Of a DNA stretch of 64,000 nt, positions 57,688 to 64,000 are shown one piece after another (the first letter of the stretch is position 1; every line of letters begins with the position of its first letter). The notes under the pieces were generated by a model. The model made no database searches and was not told the origin of the DNA. It was given only the letters and a program-made list of their open reading frames with translations. This DNA is from JABDQW01 sp942492025. GTDB lineage: Bacteria > Pseudomonadota > Gammaproteobacteria > SZUA-229. The DNA lies in NCBI GenBank assembly GCA_942492025.1, contig CALODJ010000003.1, forward strand, positions 310,001 to 374,000. Direction: 5' to 3'. Made by a program: the position numbers and the translations under genes.

Positions 57688-58640
57688 CCCGCATCGATCA
57701 TGGCGCTGACGACAGCGGTCCAGGCACTGGCGATGTTGTCCAGATTGTAACCACCGCCGCCCATTGCGACAACGCGGCCATCACAAAACTCGTCGGCGAG
57801 GGCGCAGACGCGTGTTATCGCATGCGCGTGAACGGATGGCGAGTATGCCATATGGGTAATTGGATCACCCTCGATACTGTCAGCACCGCATTGAACCAGT
57901 ATAAATTCAGGCCTGCCTTTTCGAATAAACGCTTCTGCACGTGGCCACAGCTTCATGAACAATTCATCATTGGCGCCTGGCGGCATCGGGATATTCAGTT
58001 TTGTGCTTTTTGCGTCACCCTCGCCGGTTTCGCTGATATCACCGGAGCCCGGGTACAGGAAGCGGCCATCCTCGTGGAAATCGATAAATATCAGGTCAGG
58101 ATCATCTGCAAAACTGTAGTAAACACCGTCGCCATGATGCGCGTCGATATCGATATAGGCAATCCTGTGGATGCCGTACCGATCGCGCAGGTACTCGATG
58201 GCGATACCGCAATCGTTCACAACACAGAATCCGGCGGCGATATGGCGCCTTGCATGGTGCAAACCGGCGATCGGAATAAAGGCGCGTTTGCATTGTCCGG
58301 CTATCGTGCGGTCGATGGCGTCACAAACGCTGCCTGTCACTGACAGTACCGCTTCATACATGCCAATAAAAGCCGGTGTGTCGCCCTGGTCGAGAAATCC
58401 TGTGCCAAATTTGGACATACGCTTAACTTTCTCGATGTATTCGTGTCTATGAAAGAGCTCGAGTCGGTCTTGTGTCGTCGATGATGGCGGCAGAATAGCG
58501 ACTGAATGGTCCAGTTTCTGACTTAACAGGGCGTTTTTGAAGGCATCATGACGCAATGGGCCAAAAGGGTGACTGTCACCAAAAGCGTAGCGTGCAAGTT
58601 CGTCGCCCAGGTATACACAGCATGAATGTTCGTTTGCCAT
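57684..58640 (-). CDS. Histone-deacetylase-family (arginase fold) amidohydrolase
   Basis: 318 residues from ATG 58640; the longer frame lacks support. Zinc site and catalytic residues are present: G-L-H-H-A-R-R-H-I-A-A-G-F-C-V-V-N-D, the Asp/His pair in Y-I-D-I-D-A-H-H-G-D-G-V, and L-V-Q-C-G-A-D-S-I-E-G-D-P with the second Asp; the late G-G-G-G-Y-N loop carries the transition-state Tyr. Bacterial members deacetylate polyamines or proteins (acetoin-utilisation type). Divergent from the rhomboid gene. The last residues I-D-A-G and the stop are partly written by the adjoining repeat. Confidence 0.87.
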   Translation of the reverse strand: MANEHSCCVYLGDELARYAFGDSHPFGPLRHDAFKNALLSQKLDHSVAILPPSSTTQDRLELFHRHEYIEKVKRMSKFGTGFLDQGDTPAFIGMYEAVLSVTGSVCDAIDRTIAGQCKRAFIPIAGLHHARRHIAAGFCVVNDCGIAIEYLRDRYGIHRIAYIDIDAHHGDGVYYSFADDPDLIFIDFHEDGRFLYPGSGDISETGEGDAKSTKLNIPMPPGANDELFMKLWPRAEAFIRKGRPEFILVQCGADSIEGDPITHMAYSPSVHAHAITRVCALADEFCDGRVVAMGGGGYNLDNIASAWTAVVSAMIDAG

Positions 58641-58700
58641 GGGCTTACAATACACCATCTGATAAAGATGAGAAAATCCTGTTTCATGCAATAACATCCT

Positions 58701-59414
58701 ATGTTTCCGATTCACGATGACACACCGACGCGGATAACACCTTATGTAACCTACGGGGTTATCGTCGCCTGCGTGTTGATTTTCATCTGGCAGCTATCGC
58801 TGGGCGATTGGGGGCAGCATGCGGTGTATTCCTTTGGCGTCATTCCAGCAGTGCTGCTGTCGGGTAAAAGCCTGCCGGTTGACCTGGATGTTCTGCCTGC
58901 CTGGCTGACCATATTTTCCTCGATGTTCCTGCATGGCGGCTGGATGCATTTGATAGGCAACATGCTGTATTTGTGGGTATTCAGTAATAACGTCGAAGAC
59001 GCCATGGGCCACAAACGCTTCATCGTGTTCTATCTATTGTGCGGGTTTCTGGCTGCGATGACGCAGGCCGTGCTCGATCCTGCCTCAGAAATTCCGATGA
59101 TAGGCGCCAGCGGTGCTATCTCGGGCGTACTGGGTGCCTACCTGTTATTACTTCCGCACGCGCGAATTCTGGTGATTATACCCCTGGGTATATTGATTTA
59201 TACGCCCTGGATACCCGCTTTCTGGGTGCTCGGATTCTGGTTTGTGCTGCAGGTGTTCAATTCATGGCTCAGTGCCAGTGAAATGGGTGGTATTGCCTAT
59301 GGCGCTCATCTGGGCGGCTTTGTCGCCGGCATGCTGTTGATCCCGTTTTTTAAATACAGGAATGTGCCGTTATTGGCGCCTGCATTAACGGAACAAAAAA
59401 TAGTCCGCAAATGA
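58701..59414 (+). CDS. Rhomboid-family intramembrane serine protease
   Basis: 237 residues with six membrane segments. The catalytic dyad is Ser137 (G-A-S-G-A-I-S-G) and His203 (A-Y-G-A-H-L-G-G-F); the supporting H-G-G-W-M-H-L-I-G-N-M loop is at about 78-88. Such rhomboids cleave membrane proteins inside the bilayer; substrates are unknown. It is divergent from the deacetylase gene, with 60 bp between them, and precedes the GIY-YIG gene by 44 bp. Confidence 0.9.
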   Translation: MFPIHDDTPTRITPYVTYGVIVACVLIFIWQLSLGDWGQHAVYSFGVIPAVLLSGKSLPVDLDVLPAWLTIFSSMFLHGGWMHLIGNMLYLWVFSNNVEDAMGHKRFIVFYLLCGFLAAMTQAVLDPASEIPMIGASGAISGVLGAYLLLLPHARILVIIPLGILIYTPWIPAFWVLGFWFVLQVFNSWLSASEMGGIAYGAHLGGFVAGMLLIPFFKYRNVPLLAPALTEQKIVRK

Positions 59415-59458
59415 GCGCGAGCAAACGTAAATATTCGTGTAATCCATAGCGTCAGCAG

Positions 59459-60022
59459 ATGAATGACATTCAGAAAGTGAACTCGAGAGCAGCATTGATG
59501 CAAGACCGTATAGCTGCGTCCGGTACCTACCTGTTGTTGCTTGAGTGTGACAAACGCATCAAAGTATCGATCGGTAAACGTGGCGAAATGACAGCCGAAC
59601 CCGGTTTCTACGTTTACGTTGGCAGCGCCTACGGACCTGGTGGTATAAGCGCCAGAGTCAGGCGCCATCGGAAAGCGGCAACTAAACCGCACTGGCATAT
59701 AGACTATTTGCGTGCAGTTACAAAATTCCTCGGTGCATGGTGTGTTCATCACACGCGTTGTGAACACGCGTGGGCGCAACATCTGATTCAGAGCGGCTCA
59801 GCAACCATGCCGTTAACAGGATTCGGCTCATCGGACTGTAACTGCACCACGCATCTGTTCTATTTCATGTGCAAGCCGGAGAAAACCGAACTGGAAACGT
59901 TGTTGAACACGAAACTAGCCCGCATTTCTTACCAGGATCACGGGAGCAGACGCAGGATTCGTGTGCGTAAGCGCCGCTCTGGAGCGAAAAGCGTAGCAAC
60001 AGCTTGGGCGAAGCGACCGTAG
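59459..60022 (+). CDS. GIY-YIG (DUF123-type) nuclease-like protein with a repeat-encoded tail
   Basis: Residues 1-152 are a DUF123 GIY-YIG protein: G-T-Y-L-L-L-L-E-C, G-F-Y-V-Y-V-G-S-A-Y-G-P-G-G-I (the GIY-YIG pair), R-V-R-R-H, and W-H-I-D-Y-L, plus C-E-H-A-W and S-D-C-N-C-T-T-H-L-F. At 59915 the repeat copy 11 begins. Its CTAG is out of frame, so the reading frame runs on for 35 codons of repeat text (A-R-I-S-Y-Q-D-H-G-S-R-R-R) to a TGA-type end near 60022. The native C-terminus is probably around L-L-N-T-K-L. Start 59498 is an alternative. Confidence 0.75.
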   Translation: MNDIQKVNSRAALMQDRIAASGTYLLLLECDKRIKVSIGKRGEMTAEPGFYVYVGSAYGPGGISARVRRHRKAATKPHWHIDYLRAVTKFLGAWCVHHTRCEHAWAQHLIQSGSATMPLTGFGSSDCNCTTHLFYFMCKPEKTELETLLNTKLARISYQDHGSRRRIRVRKRRSGAKSVATAWAKRP

Positions 60023-60228
60023 GGTGCGCCGTGCGCACCGAAACAGCCCAGCACACTGAGGATTCACGGTGCGCACAGCGCACCCTACGATCTCATGCAA
60101 ACCAAGACCAGCCTGAAGCGTGATAGGCCTGTTTGAATAACACACTGTATTTAGGGTCATCCTGGCTTTACTCCATATAGCCAATGCCAAATCAGTTTGC
60201 TGCGCCGCCTGGTGAGAAATGCAGCTAG
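59915..60228 (-). repeat. CTAG-ended repeat, long variant, copy 11 (reverse)
   Basis: 314 bp, with the hairpin module in the middle (about 60020-60088), read on the other strand. The right end has decayed to GAGAAATGCAGCTAG and merges with AGCTAGCCCGGGT, a scrap of the 53315 element. The left side lies inside the GIY-YIG reading frame. Confidence 0.9.
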
Positions 60229-60241
60229 CCCGGGTAAAATC

Positions 60242-60276
60242 TTAAGGACACTCTGATTTATTTGGCGCTTCCTTAA
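60242..60276. repeat. Small remnant of the 8491 element family
   Basis: TTAAGGACACTCTGATTTAT and GGCGCTTCCTTAA, the two tips of the family joined with almost no interior. It overlaps the last codon of the alcohol dehydrogenase gene. Confidence 0.55.
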
Positions 60277-61469
60277 ATTCTTTCGACCAGGACGGCCTTG
60301 ATTTCTTCGTCTGTCAGCACAATCGGGTTGGTCTTCATACTGCTGCCGCGTGAATGCGCCACGACGTAATCAATGCCGTCAAGATGCAGGCCGTAGTGCG
60401 AGAGGCGCTGCAGCCTTAATTCTTCCGTCCACTGTCTGAGCAGCTGCACCAGTTGCAGCAGCGCTTCGTCCTGCGATTTGAATCGGCGTTGCGCCAGTAC
60501 TTCACTGACTCGGGCGTAACGTTCGAGTGCCGGATTATCTGGTTCGCGATCAAACATCGCATTGATGTTCATCTCGGTGGCCGCGGCCACCAGCGTGCCG
60601 CAGACAACTCCGTGTGGAATTGGATAAAACGCGCCCAGTGGTGATGCCAGGCCGTGTACAGAACCCAGGCCGGTTTGTGCCAGATTAATGCCCGAAATCA
60701 GTGAGGCGTAGGCCATGCGTTGACGTGCCTGTGCATCGGCGCCAGCACTGTGATAGAGCCGGGTCAGCCCGTCACGGGCTGCACGCAAAGCGCTGATGCC
60801 CAGGGCATCGTTGAAAACATTGGTTTTTATCGATACATAGGACTCGATCAGTTGTGTCAAAGCGTCCATCCCATTGGCTGCAATCACCTCCGCCGGGCAG
60901 GTTGACAGCAAATCAGGATCAACGATAGCGACCTCGGCGACCAGCTTGTCGTCGCGAAACGATTTTTTGAAGCCATCCAGTCCCTGCTGGCTCAACACGG
61001 CGTTCTTGGTCGCCTCGCTGCCAGTACCTGCTGTTGTCGGTACAGCAACGAGGGGAACCGCCGGTCCCTGGTAGGGCAGCTCCGGGCCGATACCCTCGAG
61101 AAAATCCAGCACGGATTGACCGCTTCGGAGCAGTCCGGCGATCGCCTTGGCGGCATCCATCGCACTGCCACCACCGATGCCGAGCACAACATCGATATTG
61201 GCGTTGGTAAACTCGCTGACAGCGGTATCAATCATGGCCGGAGACGGCTCGCCATTGATCGTCAGATGCTCGTGGCTGACACCTTGAGTGGCCATCTGCT
61301 GCAGCAGTTGATGCCATCGTTCAGATTGCGGAAAAGAGCGAACGCCGGTAACGATTAGTATCCGTTTGCCGAATCGGCCGGTCAACTCGATGGTGCGTCC
61401 AAAGCTGCCGCTGCCAAATTCGATACGCGGCAGGCGGGCAACCGAGAATGAATTAAAATGTGTGATCAA
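60273..61469 (-). CDS. Iron-containing (group III) alcohol dehydrogenase
   Basis: 398 residues from a TTG start overlapping the stop of the ABM-type gene (TTGA). NAD-binding G-I-G-G-G-S-A-M-D-A-A-K-A and P-T-T-A-G-T-G-S-E are family signatures; the metal site includes A-A-N-G-M-D-A-L-T-Q-L-I-E and S-V-H-G-L-A-S-P-L-G-A-F-Y-P-I-P-H-G. It reduces or oxidises a short-chain alcohol/aldehyde with NAD; the substrate is not predictable. The neighbouring ABM-fold protein is often found with such dehydrogenases and may process the same carbonyl compound. Confidence 0.88.
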   Translation of the reverse strand: MITHFNSFSVARLPRIEFGSGSFGRTIELTGRFGKRILIVTGVRSFPQSERWHQLLQQMATQGVSHEHLTINGEPSPAMIDTAVSEFTNANIDVVLGIGGGSAMDAAKAIAGLLRSGQSVLDFLEGIGPELPYQGPAVPLVAVPTTAGTGSEATKNAVLSQQGLDGFKKSFRDDKLVAEVAIVDPDLLSTCPAEVIAANGMDALTQLIESYVSIKTNVFNDALGISALRAARDGLTRLYHSAGADAQARQRMAYASLISGINLAQTGLGSVHGLASPLGAFYPIPHGVVCGTLVAAATEMNINAMFDREPDNPALERYARVSEVLAQRRFKSQDEALLQLVQLLRQWTEELRLQRLSHYGLHLDGIDYVVAHSRGSSMKTNPIVLTDEEIKAVLVERI

Positions 61470-61762
61470 GCTGGAAACAGTCCGTTATAGGCGACGCCTC
61501 GACGAGGCTGCGCCATCCAGTCGGCAACGGTCTCGCGCCATTGTTTGTAATGCGCTGTTTCCTTGTGTTTTGCCGCTTCATCAGCACTCGCGTATGCTTC
61601 ATAAAGCACAAATTGTGTCGGGTCGTCGGCAGACTGCAGTACATCGAAGCGGCAATTACCCGCTTCCATCACAGAGGCTTCATGGTTGAGGCGGGATGCT
61701 TCGATGAAATCAACGATACGATCCGGTTTAACACTGACATGAACGATAGTGACTTGCATCAT
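61466..61762 (-). CDS. ABM-domain protein (antibiotic-biosynthesis-monooxygenase / LsrG-like)
   Basis: 98 residues, one dimeric alpha-beta barrel domain. It starts V-T-I-V-H-V-S-V-K-P-D-R-I-V-D-F-I-E-A, with R-F-D-V-L-Q-S-A-D-D-P-T-Q-F-V-L-Y-E-A-Y and H-K-E-T-A-H-Y-K-Q-W in the pattern of LsrG and YgiN-like proteins. These act as small monooxygenases or isomerases on reactive carbonyls. It overlaps the dehydrogenase gene by 4 bp, so the pair is coupled. Confidence 0.85.
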   Translation of the reverse strand: MMQVTIVHVSVKPDRIVDFIEASRLNHEASVMEAGNCRFDVLQSADDPTQFVLYEAYASADEAAKHKETAHYKQWRETVADWMAQPRRGVAYNGLFPA

Positions 61763-61792
61763 GGTATGACCCTTGGCCCGTACTTGTCACCC

Positions 61793-61814
61793 CCTGGTGA
61801 GAAACACGGGTTAG
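61793..61814 (+). repeat. Solo end of the CTAG repeat family
   Basis: CCTGGTGAGAAACACGGGTTAG, the right-end variant also seen at 5812 and 41325. It is just upstream of the ABM/dehydrogenase operon, so it may lie in or next to its promoter. Confidence 0.55.
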
Positions 61815-61976
61815 CTGAAATTTAAAGATGGTAGCATTTTGCGATGATAATGGCATCACGCTACTGACAGCAAGCTTTCAGTCAGTGATGAGGTAACAGG
61901 ATAGCAACATGATGTCACATCTTCGTAACATCAAAGGACTAAAATCAAGCAGACAAAAAGCTGGCGTGTTTATCAG

Positions 61977-62290
61977 TTAGCCCGCATTTCTCACCAGGCG
62001 GCGTGGGATACTGGTAAGGCATTGGTTTTTGGAGTGAAGCTCGGATGATTAAAAATACAGTGTGTTATTCAAGCATGCCTATCACGCTTCAGGCTGGTCT
62101 TGGTTTGCATGAGATCGTAGGGTGCGCCGTGCGCGCCGTGAATCTTCAGTGTGCTGGGCTGTTTCGGTGCGCACGGCGCACCCTACGGTCGCTTCGCCCA
62201 GGCTATTGCTACGCTTTTCGCTCCAGAGCGGCGCTTACGAATACGAATCCTGCGCCTGCTCCCGTGATCCTGGTGAGATATGCGGGCTAG
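61977..62290 (+). repeat. CTAG-ended repeat, long variant, copy 12
   Basis: 314 bp from TTAGCCCGCATTTCTCACCA to TGGTGAGATATGCGGGCTAG, with the hairpin module at about 62117-62185. Nearly the same as copy 6, including the GAGATATGC right end. It ends 54 bp before phoU. Confidence 0.9.
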
Positions 62291-62344
62291 TAATACAACA
62301 AACCCACTGATAACACCAACAATCAAACCTGCGGTTTATACTCT

Positions 62345-63061
62345 ATGGCGCCCGTGAATCCAAACCAGCATATTTCGCATAAATTCGATGAGGAAATGGA
62401 AAACCTCAGAAACCAGGTCTTGAGAATGGGTGGCTTTGTTGAACAGCAAATACGCCGTGCCGTTGATGCACTCAGGTCGCTGGATCTGGCTGAAGCAGAG
62501 GCTGTCTGCGAAAATGACCACTACATCAACGGACTCGAGGTTGCGATTGATGAGGAATGTACGCGTATCCTGGTCCGTCGTCAGCCCGCCGCCTCTGATC
62601 TCAGAATGGTAGTTGCCGTGATCAAGACCATAACCGACCTGGAACGCATCGGTGACGAGGCACAAAGAATAGCAAAAATGACGATCAATATTGCTGAGAA
62701 TGATGGCGTTTTTCATAATCGTTATCTCGGGATAATGCATTTGTCCGAACATGTGATTAAAATGGTCCATGACGCGCTTGACTCTTTTGCAAGGCTCGAT
62801 ACAGACGCGGCTTTCGAGGTCGTACGCAATGATGATAAGGCTGATATCGAATATCAGTCAGTGATGCGTCAAATGTTGACATATATGATGGAGGACCCGA
62901 GAACGATTTCAGAAAGTCTTGATATCATGCAGGCAGCACGGGCACTCGAGCGCATCGGTGATCATGCGATGAACATCGGAGAATATGTGATTTATCTGGT
63001 CATGGGCAAGGATATTCGTCATATATCTATCGAAGAAGCGGAGAAAGATGTTCTGATATGA
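62345..63061 (+). CDS. phoU: PhoU, phosphate-signalling regulator
   Basis: 238 residues, two three-helix PhoU bundles. Metal-binding acidic blocks appear as I-D-E-E-C-T-R-I-L and E-R-I-G-D-E-A-Q-R-I-A-K in the first and E-R-I-G-D-H-A-M-N-I-G-E in the second. PhoU links the Pst phosphate transporter to PhoR and keeps PhoB inactive when phosphate is plentiful. It precedes phoB with a 4-bp overlap. The usual pstSCAB genes are not in the window. No clear PHO box was found upstream; a CTAG repeat occupies the region. Confidence 0.93.
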   Translation: MAPVNPNQHISHKFDEEMENLRNQVLRMGGFVEQQIRRAVDALRSLDLAEAEAVCENDHYINGLEVAIDEECTRILVRRQPAASDLRMVVAVIKTITDLERIGDEAQRIAKMTINIAENDGVFHNRYLGIMHLSEHVIKMVHDALDSFARLDTDAAFEVVRNDDKADIEYQSVMRQMLTYMMEDPRTISESLDIMQAARALERIGDHAMNIGEYVIYLVMGKDIRHISIEEAEKDVLI

Positions 63062-63738
63062 GCAAGGCAGTCATACTCGTTATTGAAGATGACGAGGGTA
63101 TCCAGGATATGCTCTCCTATTCACTGGAACCTGAAGGATTCAAGATGAAAGCGGCCTATACTGCAAAAGAAGGCTGGGAAACCATCGAAAGCAAACCGGT
63201 GGATATCGTGTTACTGGACTGGATGCTGCCTGATCGATCAGGCATCGATTTGCTTCACCGCATCAGAAAATACCACTCGCAACTTCCAGTGATCATGATT
63301 ACTGCACGCGCAGAAGAGGAGGACCGTGTGCTGGGTCTGGATGTGGGTGCCGATGACTATATCACCAAGCCTTTTTCTGTACGGGAATTGAAGTCACGTA
63401 TTCATGCCGTTCTCAGGCGCAGTATGCCTGAGGAGCAACCCATACAGTTCGGCGAATTGTACCTGGATCCTGTCAGCCAGCGTGTCAAGGTACTGGAAGA
63501 GAGCATCAACTTACCACCCACCGAATTTCGCCTGTTGCATTACTTCATGAGTCACCCGGATCGTGTATTCACGCGTGGCCAGCTACTCGACCAGGCCTGG
63601 GGAACCCATGTCTACGTCGAAGAGCGCACGGTGGATGTGCATATCCGGCGGTTACGAAAAAATCTTGAACCTTTTAAGCTGGATCCGCTTATTCAGACTG
63701 TGCACGGTAGAGGGTATCGCTTCTCAAAACAAATATGA
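63058..63738 (+). CDS. phoB: PhoB, phosphate response regulator
   Basis: 226 residues. Receiver domain with acids E-D-D (10-12), phospho-acceptor D54 in L-L-D-W-M-L-P-D and Lys in Y-I-T-K-P-F-S (K104). OmpR-type winged helix from about 130 (P-P-T-E-F-R-L-L-H-Y-F-M, then V-D-V-H-I-R-R-L-R-K-N-L). It activates phosphate-starvation genes at PHO boxes. It overlaps phoU and phoR by 4 bp each, a fully coupled phoU-phoB-phoR order, whereas E. coli has phoU with pst instead. Confidence 0.94.
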   Translation: MSKAVILVIEDDEGIQDMLSYSLEPEGFKMKAAYTAKEGWETIESKPVDIVLLDWMLPDRSGIDLLHRIRKYHSQLPVIMITARAEEEDRVLGLDVGADDYITKPFSVRELKSRIHAVLRRSMPEEQPIQFGELYLDPVSQRVKVLEESINLPPTEFRLLHYFMSHPDRVFTRGQLLDQAWGTHVYVEERTVDVHIRRLRKNLEPFKLDPLIQTVHGRGYRFSKQI

Positions 63739-64000
63739 ATTCCGGGCTGCGCAGGGAAATCATCAATCTTGTTGCTTCAGGTGTGTTTATCGTCATACTG
63801 GGCACACTAACCGGTCTTACGCTTGAGCTGCTGCTGGCAGGTCTGATCGGATATCTTGTCTGGCATATCTACAACCTGTCAAAACTCATCAAGTGGCTGG
63901 ACAAACCCAACAAGATTTTACCTGAATCGGTCGGCATCTGGGATGAACTCAATTATCAGTTGTACCATCTTTATCACCGTCAACGTAAAGCAAGAAAAAA
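63735..64000 (+). CDS. phoR: PhoR, phosphate sensor kinase (3' partial)
   Basis: The ATG overlaps the phoB stop (ATGA). The 88 codons visible give the PhoR membrane anchor: two short hydrophobic segments (V-A-S-G-V-F-I-V-I-L-G-T and L-L-L-A-G-L-I-G-Y-L-V-W) and the basic linker W-L-D-K-P-N, then E-S-V-G-I-W-D-E-L-N-Y-Q-L, typical of the PhoR-associated DUF3329 region. PAS and kinase domains lie beyond the window. Confidence 0.88.
   Translation, partial: MNSGLRREIINLVASGVFIVILGTLTGLTLELLLAGLIGYLVWHIYNLSKLIKWLDKPNKILPESVGIWDELNYQLYHLYHRQRKARK

Overview
The window reads as chromosomal DNA of a gammaproteobacterium of moderate GC content. Indicators are the DUF1820 protein, thioredoxin 2, a sufBCD operon behind IscR-like sites, a YbiB-type protein, phoU-phoB-phoR, a tripartite TRAP transporter with TatT, and two RND pumps. 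No rRNA, tRNA, CRISPR array, prophage or intact transposase was found. I cannot name the genus.

Layout. 0-9.5 kb: short-chain dehydrogenase/DUF2867 fragment, UbiA-type prenyltransferase, Tat-exported Csp1-like copper-storage protein, bactofilin-like membrane protein, thioredoxin/CcdA-like fusion, a MAPEG gene broken by a stop codon, gamma-glutamylcyclotransferase, ICMT-like methyltransferase, a small Fis-type regulator pair and a DUF3365 haem protein. 9.7-21.2 kb: two RND efflux systems flanking small membrane proteins and an exported rhodanese. 21.9-27.7 kb: lipocalin, a decayed small gene, and the operon sufB-C-D-T-A-E, which has no sufS. 28-34.2 kb: an IclR regulator divergent from a TPP-dependent transketolase/PDH-E1-like enzyme coupled to a DUF1537 acid-sugar kinase, then L-serine dehydratase. 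34.3-45 kb: FeS-type photolyase, small envelope proteins, YbiB-like protein, Rieske protein, J-domain protein, and mcl-mtkA-mtkB (malyl-CoA lyase and malate thiokinase), the malate-cleaving limb of the serine cycle. 45-53 kb: outer-membrane protein, DUF924, FadD-like ligase, TRAP transporter with TatT, SpmAB-like protein. 53-64 kb: orphan secreted protein, RAYT transposase remnant, Mut7-C nuclease, TrxC, DUF1820, HDAC-like deacetylase, rhomboid, GIY-YIG, iron alcohol dehydrogenase with an ABM-fold partner, and phoU-phoB-phoR' running off the end.

The most unusual property is the density of non-coding repeats. One family of about 250-310 bp has inverted ends of the type CTAGCCCGCATTTCTCACC and occurs ten times at full length, plus truncated and single-end copies. 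A separate GC-rich hairpin module is embedded in some copies and also stands alone. One copy contains a nested relative. Repeat ends repeatedly form the stop codon of the neighbouring gene. Further families (8.5 kb, 36.1 kb, 53.3 kb, 55.0 kb) show the same miniature-element style.

Metabolically, the malyl-CoA module, serine dehydratase, copper-storage protein and the TPP enzyme/acid-sugar kinase unit point to handling of C1-C4 oxidised organics. The last unit is the best candidate for an undescribed pathway. All functional statements rest on reading the sequence and on family knowledge; no database search was run.
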